A stretch of DNA of 64,000 nt. Source: Galeopsis tetrahit (Eukaryota > Streptophyta > Magnoliopsida > Lamiales > Lamiaceae). Below, piece after piece: positions 41,888 through 52,391 of the stretch. How positions within the stretch are numbered: position 1 is the stretch's first letter; every line of letters starts with the position of its first letter. The stretch lies in the NCBI GenBank assembly GCA_963675135.1, contig OY776119.1:82019727-82083726 (forward strand), read 5' to 3'. The position numbers were made by a program, and so were the translations under genes. The notes beneath the pieces were generated by a model. That model was not told the DNA's origin and searched no databases. It worked only from the letters and a program-made list of their open reading frames with translations.

Positions 41888-43718
41888 TGATTCACGTATT
41901 CTACAACACTACAATAAACGACCGCAAGTATACGGCGTCTATCGTAGAGAAGTAAGTACGAGGTCGATCCCACAGGGAGGTATAGCGTGAAAGTGTAGTT
42001 TGTTGACGGAATTCTAAATAGACGGTGATCGATTAAAGAGAATGGTGTGATCACCCCTAAGATTGCCTACCAATTTGTCACAAATAGACAATGAAGAGAA
42101 TAATATAAAATCGATCAAATAGCATGTGAATCAAGAAAACGAGATGGAAGCGAATGAAATTCAAGTATGAGAAGGTAGGTTTTAAAGCACATGCAATACT
42201 AATGAATCCATCTATGATTAACTATCTACTTAAGTGGTGTTCATGCTTTGTCTATAAGATTGATCACATAATAATGAATTAAAAGTTCTTTCGATCCAAG
42301 TAATCCAAAGGAAATATCACACAACTTAGTATCTCTACCTAAATTGCACAATAAAACTCAATCAAGCTCCTAGGATCATCACACATCTTCCTAATCATTG
42401 ATCATCTTTCAATCTCTCAATAAAATTAGGTTCAATGCTTGCAATCAATTAATCAAAGTAGATTTCTCAACCTAATTCAATTAACTAAGATTAACATATC
42501 ATCATTGTACACTAATGACATGCTTTGCAATGAAAATAAAGCATCCAAATAGAATTAAGCCACACAAACACCAAATAAGCAAAACATGAATTCATAAACT
42601 TCAACAAGAGTATTTACAAGGCTCTAGAAACCAAAAGTGTTCTAGCCAATCAACCACATAATCAAATTACAAAATCCAAATGAAATAACTAAGTAAAAAG
42701 AGAGGGGAAAGAGAAAGCTTAGTCTAAAATGTGGTAGAGAATGGAAATCTCAAGCTATTGCATCCTTCCTTGCTTGATTTGATGGAGAATTGAAGAAGAA
42801 ATGACCAAAACACCTCCAAGTATGTGTTATTATGTATGGAATTTGAGGAATTGGGGAGAGTGTCTTGGGTTTTAAGAATGAGGCTTTATATAGTGTTGGA
42901 GTAGGGGCTTAAGGATGAAAATTGCACTTAAGTCCTTGGAAATTGGACAAAATATGCAAAAAGCACCGAGAGCAGAGGAGACTCAGCCGAGTGGGACAAC
43001 TAGGCCGAGTTGGGGTGTTAGATTTGGGGAAAAAGTCTTCAGGACTCGGCCGAGTGAAGTGACTCGGCCGAGTGATTTAATTATCCCAGTGGCTGCCTCG
43101 TCCAACGACTCGGCCGAGTTCGGTCACTCGGTCGAGTGCAATCTGTTCCAGGGGCCAAACTTCGCTTCAGGACTCGGCCGAGTTGTCCCACTCGGCCGAG
43201 TGCAATTCATTCCAGATTCTAAATTTTGCCTCGCGACTCGGCCGAGTTCAGTCACTCGGCCGAGTGATTAATTGTTCCAGATTTCAACTTCTTCAGCAAC
43301 TCGATCGAGTTGTCCCACTCGGCCGAGTGCAATTAGTTCTAGTGCCCAAACTTTGTTCAGCAGCTCGGCCGAGTGGCAAATCGTTCCAGATTCTGCCTTG
43401 ATCAGGGGCTCGGCCGAGTTGCTGGCCACTCCAAACTTGTTTCGTGTATATCTTTCACCTCGGTTGTCCGATTGACTCGATTCTTTAAGCTATTCCACTT
43501 CATTTTTCGAGACGAACCCAACAGTGCACTCCTCTTCCTGATCCAGTAAAGTATGGTTGGTGTTTTGCTCCAAATTCCATCATATTTCCTACAAAATCGA
43601 CGAAACACAACCTTCATATTTTGGCTCAAATCATCATAGTCAATGCATAAATCAATGAAATATCATCAAAAACATGCTTCACATGTGTCTCTAAAATGTG
43701 TAAATTCCACCCGAATCA
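41888..43718 (-). repeat. 3' LTR of the Athila-type element (1831 bp)
   Basis: The ends are TGATTC and GAATCA, short inverse repeats. The inner side abuts 'aacctccccaaactt', the complement of a polypurine tract AAGTTTGGGGAGGTT. The outer part carries the common Gypsy LTR phrase 'gtcgatcccacagggagg' (41962-41979). The length fits Athila. It holds the palindrome minisatellite at 42980-43430. ORFs within it (42915-43629) are frames of that repeat. Confidence 0.85.
42980..43430. repeat. 64-bp minisatellite of paired ACTCGGCCGAGT palindromes
   Basis: About seven units starting near 42980, 43043, 43108, 43171, 43235, 43298 and 43362. Each holds two palindromes (ACTCGGCCGAGT or one-base variants) about 18 bp apart, separated by 'ttgtccc/tcagtc', then a spacer 'gcaat..gttccag'. 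It lies in the LTR of the Athila-type element. Confidence 0.9.
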
Positions 43719-43733
43719 AACCTCCCCAAACTT

Positions 43734-45377
43734 AAAATGTTGTTTGTCCTCAAACAACTAAGCACTTAAAGCAATGAGGGTGGAATGATCACAATGGAAT
43801 ATTCAATGCAAATCACACATGCAAAGAAAGATGTAGTGATGTCTCTTTCTCAAAGTGCATTTCTCAATGAAGATCATAGCATCATTATTGCAATTCACAC
43901 TCATGAATCAAAGAATGCACAAACACACAACACATTGTGAATGAGAAACATAATCCAAATGCTCAAAATTGAGGATATTAATGCACTCATCAACCAAGTT
44001 ATGCTATGCAAGCACTATATGCTTGCCCAACTTCTACTTTCTACAACACTCGAATGCTCAACAATGTGATCAATAGGACTTTATCAAGGATGTAACATTG
44101 GCTCTTTGGACAAGGTGGAATGAATTTGGGAATTTGTGACTCTTCTAGTGGAGGACAAAGCTTGTTGTTTTACAATGTGTTCTTTCACTTTCAAAGCTTA
44201 CAAACTTCATTCTCACTTTTCATTTTCTTTTTTTTTTCAAGCATTCATCACCTCATCTTTTTGAACCATTCTTCTTTTCAAGCTTTTGGGGCTCTTTGTC
44301 CCTCTTTTATTTTCCATTGATTTTCTTTTCATCTTTCGCTTTTTCTTTCAACTTTTCCAATTTCTCCTTTCATCAAAGTTATTTCAAGCACATGTTTATC
44401 CACCTTGTCTTTTATCCCCCACTAGATGTAGGTATCAAAGGCTCAAAAAGGCTAAGTGGTTAACATTGTAGTTTGCCAAGAAAATGAGGAATTAGGCTCA
44501 AAGGGGCTAACTACGGAAGATTACTTCGGTTTAGGAAGTTTTGGCTAAGTGACTCTTTTAGAACAAGATGGCCTATATCACAACACAAAGTTTCACACAA
44601 TCATGCTTTCAAACAAGAACTTTGGCAAATTCTAGAATCACTAGCAATAACCTAGTCCACTCTCAAATGAACTAAACCGGATTACATGCTCGATTTGTGG
44701 CTCAATTATCACCGGTTTATTCAATAGGACGTTCACAATCATCAAATGTTCCCAAACAGCAACACATCATGCATCCATGCTATCAAAGATCACAAATATG
44801 AACACAACATGATACTATTCTCCAACATCAATCATGCATACATTCAAAGCAAATTGACATCACCACACTACTCAACCATGGATTCCAATGATTATTCATG
44901 CTCACATTTCACCATAAATCCACTACCCAACACATGATCAATACCAACTCAAATAACAATAAGCATATGAAAGTCTAGTGTGCGCCAGTGCAAAATGTAA
45001 CATAAGTAGAATGACGAACTGGTGCAAGGGTAACAACTAGTAGAAAAAAATAAAAGAAAAATAACTCCCCCAAACTTAGAATTTTACTATGTAAAAATTC
45101 TAGATTTGGGGCTACAAGTTGTTACCTCCCTCCTTGCACATCCAATGCTCTTCAAAGATCACCATTGCAACACTTGCTTCCCTTCTCCAAAATTGGTCTT
45201 GTTTCCTTCTTCATTCTTCAAGCTATAACATCCAAAATGCTTCTCATCCTCACCTATAAAATAAATTAAGCTATCAAGACTATCAAAGCAATAAAAACAT
45301 GAAAGCAATAAAACCTTGGGTTGCCTCCCAAGAAGCGCTATTTTTAACGTCCAATGCCGGACGGTTTTTTTCTACTT
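43734..45377. other. Non-coding Athila region between pol and PPT
   Basis: On the minus strand this follows the pol stop. Athila elements often carry an env-like gene here, but I see no long frame, only low-complexity A/C/T-rich text and a second purine-rich 'ctaagtttgggggag' (complement of 45064-45078). Short plus ORFs (44120-44937) have no motifs. Confidence 0.6.
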
Positions 45378-48332
45378 TCAAGCCTCATCCAAGCGAAGTG
45401 ACTCCACCATTCGAAGTTGCTCATTTCCAAAATAGTGCTTCACTCTTTGACCATTCACCATAAAGGTTGCTCCATCTTTATCAACAAGCTCCACATTTCC
45501 CATGGGCGTCACATTCTTAATCACAAAGGGCCCCGACCACTTTGACTTCAACTTGCCCGGAAATAGTCTCAACCTTGAGTTGAACAATATAACTTGTTCT
45601 CCCACTTGGAACTCCCTCTTTTCAATCATCTTGTCATGGAACTTCTTGGCCCTTTCTTTGAGAATCTTGGAGTTCTCAAAGGCTACATTCCTAAACTCAT
45701 CAAGCTCATTAAGCATCATCTTTCTTCTTTCTCCGGATGCCTTAAGATCAAGATTTAGCTCCTTAATATCCCAACGAGCTCTCAACTCCACTTCCACATG
45801 TAGATGACAAGACTTGCCATACACAAGTTGATAAGAAGATGTGCCCAAAGATGTCTTGTAGGCGGTTCGATATGCCCAAAGAGCATCATCCAACTTGATG
45901 GCCCAATCCTTCCTCTTTATCCCAACGGTCTTCTCTAAAATTTGCTTCACTTCTCGATTAGCAAGCTCTGTTTGTCCATTCGCTTGAGGGTGATAAGGTG
46001 TGGTCACCCTATGCTTAACTCCATACTTTGCCAAGAGTTGATCTAACCATCGGTTGCAAAAATGTGAACCACCATCACTCACTAGTGCTCTTGGAGTGCC
46101 AAAACGAGTGAAAATGTTCTTCCTCAAAAAGTTGAGGACCACCTTAGCATCATTTGTAGTGGTTGGAATGGCCTCAATCCATCTAGAAACATAATCAATG
46201 GCCAAAAGGATGTAGGAGAATCCATGGGAAGTAGGGAATGGCCCCATAAAGTCTATCCCCCACACATCAAAGAGCTCCACTTCAATCACATTCTTCATAG
46301 GCATCTCATGCCTCTTTGAAATGTTTCCCATCCTTTGACACTTATCACACTTCTTCACAAAAGCTTCACAATCTCTAAAGATGGATGGCCAATAGAAACC
46401 ACTTTGAAGAACTTTGTGGGCCGTTCGATTTGCTCCAAAGTGACCTCCATAAGGAGATGAATGGCACTCCTCAATCACTTTCTCCCACTCATCTTCCGCT
46501 AGGCACCTCCTCATGATCATGTCCGAACACCATCTATAGAGGAATGGATCCTCCCAAACATAGAACTTGACATCATGATATAACTTCTTCTTTTGATGAA
46601 ATGAGAGGTTTGGTGGGTGTGTTCCGGTGGCTATGTAATTCACAAAGTCGGCAAACCATGGACATGCTTCTTTGATAGCAAGAATTTGCTCATCGGGGAA
46701 CCACTCCTTAATAGGGACTTGGACATCTTTTTCCTCCACATTCTCAAGTCTTGAGAGATGATCCGCCACCACATTCTCACACCCTTTTCTATCTCTAATC
46801 TCCACATCAAACTCTTGCAAAAGGAGTACCCATCGTATCAACCTCGGTTTAACCTCTTTCTTCTCAATTAAGTACTTAAGAGTCGTGTGATCCGTGTACA
46901 CTATGGTCTTAGCTCCCACCAAATATGCTCTAAACTTGTCAAAGTTATAGATCATGGCTAGCATCTCCTTCTCCGTTGTGGTGTAATTCTTTTGAGCCGG
47001 ATTCAAGGTTTTGCTTGCATAGTAGATCACACGAAAGAGCTTGTCTCTCTTTTGACCCAAAGCTATTCCAACGGCATAATCACTAGCATCACACATGATC
47101 TCAAACGGTTGAATCCAATCGGGTGTCACCAACACGAGAGCTTTAATCAAGGCCTCCTTCAATATCTCAAACGACTTCACACACTCTTCACTAAAGATGA
47201 AAGTGGCCACTTTCTCCAACAATGAACACATGGGCTTGGCTATCTTCGAAAAATCCTTGATAAATCTTCTATAAAATCCGGCATGCCCAAGGAAACTTCT
47301 CACCGCCTTCTCATTGGTTAGTGGAGGTAACTTCTCGATTGCCACAATCTTTGCTCTATCCACCTCAAGTCCCTTAGCCGAAACCTTGTGCCCAGGCACA
47401 ATGCCTTCCTTCACCATGAAGTGACATTTCTCCCAATTGAGCACCAAGTTAGTATCTATGCATCTTTGCAAAACACAGAAGAGGTTACGTAGACATGTAT
47501 CAAAACAATAACCAAATACGGAAAAATCATCCATGAACACCTCCATTATGTTTTCAATCATGCCATGAAAAATAACCATCATACATCGTTGAAAGGTGGC
47601 GGGGGCATTACACAATCCAAATGGCATTCTCCTAAAAGCAAAAGTACCATAAGGGCAAGTAAAAGTTGATTTCTCTTGGTCCTTGGGATCAATAAAAATT
47701 TGATTATATCCCGAGTAACCATCAAGAAAGCAATAATACTCGTATCCAGCCATCCTATCCAAAATTTGATAAATAAAAGGCAAAGGAAAATGATCTTTCC
47801 TAGTGGCATTATTCAACACACGATAATCAATGCATACTCTCCACCCTATAATGGTCCTAGTGGCAATTGCCTCTAAAGCATCGGTTGTAACAATAGTCAT
47901 GCCCCCCTTCTTAGGTACCACTTGTGTTGGACTTAACCACTCACTATCACTTATGGGAAAAATTATATCATTATCTAACCACTTCAACACATCTTTTCTC
48001 ACTACCTCTTGCATTATGGGATTCAATCTTCTTTGACCTTGGGCTTTAGGCTTAATAGACTCATCTAGTCTAATCTTATGCATGCAAATATGAGCCGGTA
48101 TACCCTTCAAATCCGAAATATCCCAACCAATAGCCAATTTATAAGTTCTAAGCACCCTAAGTAATTTTTCTAATTCAAGCTCATGCAAGTGTGAAGAAAC
48201 AATAACCGGAAAGAGGTTGCCTTGTTCAAGATAAGCATATCTCAAGTGATCCGGAAGTGGTTTCAAGTCTAGCTTCCTCCATTTCTCTTGAGCTTTTGGT
48301 TCCTCTTTAGCTCCATCCTTTGGTGCTTCCAA
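45378..48332 (-). CDS. Athila-type Gypsy polyprotein: RT, RNase H, integrase (984 aa)
   Basis: An open frame with no stops. RT: CIDYRVLNNATRKDHFPLPF (166-186), catalytic Asp in FLDGYSGYNQ (204), and the FMDD active site (266-269, within VFMDDFSVFG) typical of Athila. RNase H: PFEIMCDASDYAVGIALGQ, then YTTTEKEMLA and VYTDHTTLKYL. Integrase: a zinc-binding H-H-C-C region (GGHFGANRTAHK...CDKCQRMG), then catalytic D in WGIDFMGPF, D in LVSDGGSHF and E in ANGQTELANRE, with a basic C-terminal domain. Protease lies in a separate upstream piece. The reading frame looks functional, but the element has lost gag and its 5' LTR. Confidence 0.93.
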   Translation of the reverse strand: MEAPKDGAKEEPKAQEKWRKLDLKPLPDHLRYAYLEQGNLFPVIVSSHLHELELEKLLRVLRTYKLAIGWDISDLKGIPAHICMHKIRLDESIKPKAQGQRRLNPIMQEVVRKDVLKWLDNDIIFPISDSEWLSPTQVVPKKGGMTIVTTDALEAIATRTIIGWRVCIDYRVLNNATRKDHFPLPFIYQILDRMAGYEYYCFLDGYSGYNQIFIDPKDQEKSTFTCPYGTFAFRRMPFGLCNAPATFQRCMMVIFHGMIENIMEVFMDDFSVFGYCFDTCLRNLFCVLQRCIDTNLVLNWEKCHFMVKEGIVPGHKVSAKGLEVDRAKIVAIEKLPPLTNEKAVRSFLGHAGFYRRFIKDFSKIAKPMCSLLEKVATFIFSEECVKSFEILKEALIKALVLVTPDWIQPFEIMCDASDYAVGIALGQKRDKLFRVIYYASKTLNPAQKNYTTTEKEMLAMIYNFDKFRAYLVGAKTIVYTDHTTLKYLIEKKEVKPRLIRWVLLLQEFDVEIRDRKGCENVVADHLSRLENVEEKDVQVPIKEWFPDEQILAIKEACPWFADFVNYIATGTHPPNLSFHQKKKLYHDVKFYVWEDPFLYRWCSDMIMRRCLAEDEWEKVIEECHSSPYGGHFGANRTAHKVLQSGFYWPSIFRDCEAFVKKCDKCQRMGNISKRHEMPMKNVIEVELFDVWGIDFMGPFPTSHGFSYILLAIDYVSRWIEAIPTTTNDAKVVLNFLRKNIFTRFGTPRALVSDGGSHFCNRWLDQLLAKYGVKHRVTTPYHPQANGQTELANREVKQILEKTVGIKRKDWAIKLDDALWAYRTAYKTSLGTSSYQLVYGKSCHLHVEVELRARWDIKELNLDLKASGERRKMMLNELDEFRNVAFENSKILKERAKKFHDKMIEKREFQVGEQVILFNSRLRLFPGKLKSKWSGPFVIKNVTPMGNVELVDKDGATFMVNGQRVKHYFGNEQLRMVESLRLDEA

Positions 48333-48424
48333 TGAGTAACATGAGGGCCAAGTGTCAAAATTTTTGTTAGGAAATCTTTGACACTCTTCAAGTAAACCCC
48401 CTCCCCCCTCCCAAACTTGGCTTC

Positions 48425-48760
48425 TTATCGTATCTCCATGAATTTCTCCTCCTTCTTGATTGGAAGCTCCTTCAAAACATCAAGAGAACACATATATTCA
48501 AACAATTCTATATCATCAAGTTCATCATAATTAAAATCAAAAGGGATAAGAGAAGGAGAAGTAAGAGAGTTTCTTATGCAAAAGTCAAGTGGATCCTTTG
48601 AGTTGCTCTTGTCCATGTGTATGTCCACACAAACTTGCACACTATTAATCATATTGCACTCGAAAACCTCATCCTCATCATCTCTAAACTTGATGGCCTT
48701 GTAGATGTTGAACAAGACTTTTTCATTGTTCACTTGAAGCTCTAACTCTTCTTTCCTCAC
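48425..48760 (-). pseudogene. Athila protease-RT linker fragment
   Basis: A 111-codon frame starting MRKEELELQVNNEKVLFNIY and continuing acidic (FRDDEDEVFEC, NYDELDDIELFEY). This type of sequence follows the Gypsy protease LILGRPFL block in Athila elements. The preceding protease is at 58683-59094, so this joins directly to it when Copia element 2 and one ATGGC are removed. A stop separates it from the pol frame. Confidence 0.75.
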
Positions 48761-48794
48761 ATTTATGATGGCTCCACCGGTTGCTAAGAATGGC

Positions 48795-49125
48795 TGTTGG
48801 GATGTAAATTAACCCTAAGCCCCACTTGATGTTAGAATAGTTTTGATGGCCAAAACACTTAGAGTTTATAAATGTAATAGGATCAGCTGACTTTGTATAG
48901 AACAGCTTAGACTAGTCTTGTGTGATCAACTGTATAGATATCAGTTGATTAGCACAGTCCCGGCTTACATGCGCTCCCTCAAGATGAGAAGAGTAGAAGA
49001 CATGAAGACTAGAAGATCCTTGAAGGCCAGTTAAGTAAGGTGCTTGTATACCTACTTATCTGATGGAGTCCAAGATTGAAGATGGCCTAAAGTAGCACAA
49101 ATAATTCACAGATCAGACGAGAGTA
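48795..49125 (+). repeat. Truncated 5' LTR of Copia element 2
   Basis: TGTTGGGATGTAAATTAACCC onward matches the 3' LTR from 57221 up to 'cagatcagacgagagt' (about 49121). It then jumps through a short 'acataagtagcacaaataattcac' duplicate into integrase. PBS, gag and protease are deleted. Confidence 0.9.
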
Positions 49126-49164
49126 CATAAGTAGCACAAATAATTCACAAAACAAAACCACACT

Positions 49165-50587
49165 AACAGGGAGAAAGTACACTCTTATTGTTGTAGATGA
49201 CTACTCCAAGTTTACTTGGGTTATCTTCTTATACAAGAAGAGTGAAACTCAGCAGAAGCTCCCTGAACTATTAAAGAGGATCCAAGTAGAGAAAGGAGAA
49301 CCTATTGTGAAAATTAGAAGTGACAAAGGCACTGAATTTATTAACTCTTATATTATTGCCTATTGTACTTCTAATGGTATTCAGCATGAGACAAGTGCAA
49401 CAAGAACACCACAACAGAATGGTGTAGCTGAAAGAAGAGTCAGAACGCTCAAAGAAGCTGCAAGAACACTCCTTGCTGAATTCTCCACTCCTAAGAAGCT
49501 TTGGGCAGAAGCAATCAACACAGCTTGTCACACTCAAAACAGGTCAGGTATTCACAAAATTCATGAGAAAACCCCATATGAACTGTGGAAAGGCAGGAAA
49601 CCTAGAGTATCTTACTTTCATATATTTGGTTGTAAGTGTTTCATTCACAACAATGGGAAGAGTAAGTTGAATGCTTTTGATGCCAAATCAGATGAGGGGA
49701 TATTCTTGGGATACTCCTCAACTAGCAAAGCATTTAGAGTATTCAACAAACGAACCCTTCTTGTGGAAGAAACACCTCATGTTGTTTTTGATGAATCTTG
49801 TGAAAAGTGTGCAGCACAGACAGACTCAGTTGTAGATCAGATGAAGAAACTAGTGATCAAGTCCAGGTCTGATGAGTTTATTGAAATCAATGAACCATTT
49901 CCTGAAGAACCAGAGGAGGATAAACCACACAGACTAGTCACTAGATCACAAACTCAAGCTGAGCAAGCTGTCCAAAATCAAGATGCAACAATCCCAAATG
50001 CAAGGGGGAATGATCTCTTTGACACACAAGATACAGATGATGATCGACCTAATCAAGTCAACCCTCCTGATGGCACTAGAACAGATGAGAATCCAAGCTC
50101 ATCTAATGCAGATACTCCTGTAAGACATACATGGAGAAACAACCATCCATCAAACCTCATCTTAGGAGGAGCAGACTCAGGTGTCAAGACCAGAAGACAA
50201 CTGAATCAGAACCCTCAATCATCTATGTTCTGCTGGTGTGCCTTCTTGTCCAACATTGAACCAGCTGACATAGAAGAATCAATAACTGATAGCAATTGGA
50301 TCACTGCTATGCAAGAGGAACTAAACCAATTCGAAAGAAATGAAGTCCCTATCTATTGTGATAACAGCAGTGTCATTGCCATCACTCAAAATCCGGTCCT
50401 CCACACAAGATGCAAGCATGTCGACATTCGACACCATTTTATAAGAGATCACCTTGAAAAGAAGGACATCAAGATGGAGAAAATTCACACAGATATCCAA
50501 AGAGCAGACATTTTGACTAAGCCCCTAGCTGAAGAAAGATTCAAGACCCTATGCTATAGCTTAGGACTCTTGGATCCAAGCACATGA
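49165..50587 (+). pseudogene. Copia integrase fused in frame to RNase H end; RT deleted
   Basis: It enters in frame at GRKYTLIVVDDYSKFTWV-like integrase sequence (first catalytic Asp), then IRSDKGTEF (second Asp) and TPQQNGVAERRVRTLKEAART (catalytic Glu), and the Copia linker RKPRVSYFHIFGCKCF and GIFLGYSSTSKAFRVFN. At SNWITAMQEELNQFERNEV, the start of RT, it jumps straight to PIYCDNSSVIAITQNPVLHTRCKHVDIRHHFIRD, the end of RNase H, with the frame kept. The YVDD box and nearly all RT are gone. It ends GLLDPST at 50587. The deletion explains why this element cannot copy itself. Confidence 0.88.
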
Positions 50588-52391
50588 AGAGCACAAGATC
50601 AGCTGAAGGCCTCAGCTGATACAATTGCGACAGACTAGGAGGATCAGATGAGGTGAATAGACACCCTCATCTTCAGGTAAGTTATTCCCGATGAAGACAA
50701 ATAGAGCTGAGGGAAAACATAGAGTCATCTAATCAAGGGGGAATCAATGATACCTTAAGAATCCTTGATGAAATACTCTATAATCTGCATTGCATTATAT
50801 ACTTACATTCAAAAGCCTTGAATAGAGTTAATTGGTAATCTATACTTAAGCAATGTATATCTATGTATAGTAATAAACTATTCTTCATAAAATACTTTAT
50901 CACTATACAAGTATACAGTATATTAGTGAGTCATACTTGGTTGGATTAATACACCATCCTCAATGACTCAACAGTATACATGCACTGTACGGATTCCAAA
51001 TAACTCTTGTTCAAAAATTTATAAATTCTGCATTCCATAAGATAGAGTCTGAATCTCTTTAAATGTGAACCCTTAGATCAAGAATCTCATTTTTGATCTT
51101 AAGAAATAACTTTTCAGAAATTCAGACCTATCAACTCTATAGTTTTTGTCATCTTACGCTCCATTACCTCATTTCTACCTCTATAAAAGGAGGAAGTTAT
51201 GAGAACACCTAAGAACACAAATCACTAACTATTATTCTTGTTTCAGGTATGGAGATAATCGAGAGAAGAGATGGAATGGAGATCATCCCTCAACCAAGGT
51301 CTTGGGTGAAGGAGAAGAAGATTTGTCCAGAAGATGAAGATGATGCAGATCAGCATACTTGGGTTACCCAACATAAGTATGCCTATGAAAACTAAAGAAA
51401 GAAGAGACGTTCTTGTTGAAAACTAAAGGAAGAAGAGATGCAGAGGACAAAGTAGCAAGCAAGCAGAGCTTCTTCTCCAGGGGGAAGTTCTACATGGAGA
51501 GCTTGCTATCAAAGACCACTTTGTCAAAACATGTCAAGGAGACCAAGTCCATGGCTCTCTCTTCATACTCCATTGAAGCCTCTTCCAACTTTTCTTCTCT
51601 TTCAAAAGAAGCGAAGAAATTCAACAAGGACACATTAGATTCTACATCCCATCTGATGATGAGGAACATCCGATGGTGAGGAGCAGTTGAGCCAGTGGGA
51701 TTTCATCTAGGCTAGTCCCACTTGGTTAAAAGAAGGATCTGAAAGATCCATCAAACCAGGTTGGATCATCACTCACAATAAAACTGGAAGGATCCATCCA
51801 GGTTGGATCATCACAGCAAACCCCTATCCTCTACTCAGTTGATCAAAATGACCAACTCAGCTGACCAGAAGACTTTCAAGGAAAATCAGCAGACATTTTG
51901 ATGAAATCAGAAGACTTCACTCTGCTGATAAGAAGACTTTATTTTAGAGCATAATGACTATCTTTGATCATGTAATTCATTCTAGATTTATTTCTGGATG
52001 TAATTAAAGAAATTGGCCTATATAAGGAATGCAATTCACTTATAGAAAACGGCCTTGATGATCAATTCTTGCCACAAAATTAGTCACAACGGCTATTTTT
52101 GGTATGATGTCATTAATACTTGATTACCATCTTGCCAGCAAATCAATAGTTGCCAAATGGCAAATTCAGCCGGCAAATTTAAGGAATGGCCCGGAATCAA
52201 AGAAGGGAAATCTTGGGCACTACTCCACATTAAAATCTAATCTGACCGTTAGATCAAGAATTGCTGGAGTATATATACACCTCTTAACATCTCTCCCAAA
52301 CCCTTTCGCTCACATTACTAAATTGCTCTCAAATTTTCTCGTTCTGCAAATCTTCTTAAGCATTCCAAACCATTACACTCAAATACTCAGA
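50588..52391 (+). other. Region between pol and accessory ORF in Copia element 2
   Basis: It contains a donor-like AG|GTAAGT at 50675-50682, a purine tract 'tcaagggggaatc' near 50737-50749, 'cctctataaaagg' near 51180, an acceptor-like 'cttgtttcag|gt' at 51246, and 'gtatatatacacc' near 52269, 120 bp before the accessory ORF. Small ORFs exist (51249-51395, 48 codons starting MEIIERRDGMEII; 51413-51679, 88 codons) without known motifs. Probably leader sequence. Confidence 0.5.

Larger units (their letters stand above)
41888..48794 (-). mobile_element. Athila-type Ty3/Gypsy element, 3' part (LTR and pol)
   Basis: On the minus strand: pol (48332-45378), a non-coding stretch, PPT (about 43733-43719), then the 3' LTR (43718-41888). 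The rest of the element (gag end and protease) lies at 58683-59094 beyond Copia element 2. The insertion site after 'gtgct' matches the unbroken site in block 2 near 63317. The 5' LTR and gag are missing; the far side ends at an abrupt junction with a Copia remnant at 59095. Confidence 0.88.

Noticed and set aside
42915..43629. ORFs of 67-118 codons in the Athila LTR
   Set aside because: They translate the palindrome minisatellite in several frames (TRPSxVTRPS, SAECN), so they are not genes.
45378..48332. Athila pol as an active complete element
   Set aside because: The pol frame is open, but gag and 5' LTR are missing and the element is split by a nested Copia insertion.
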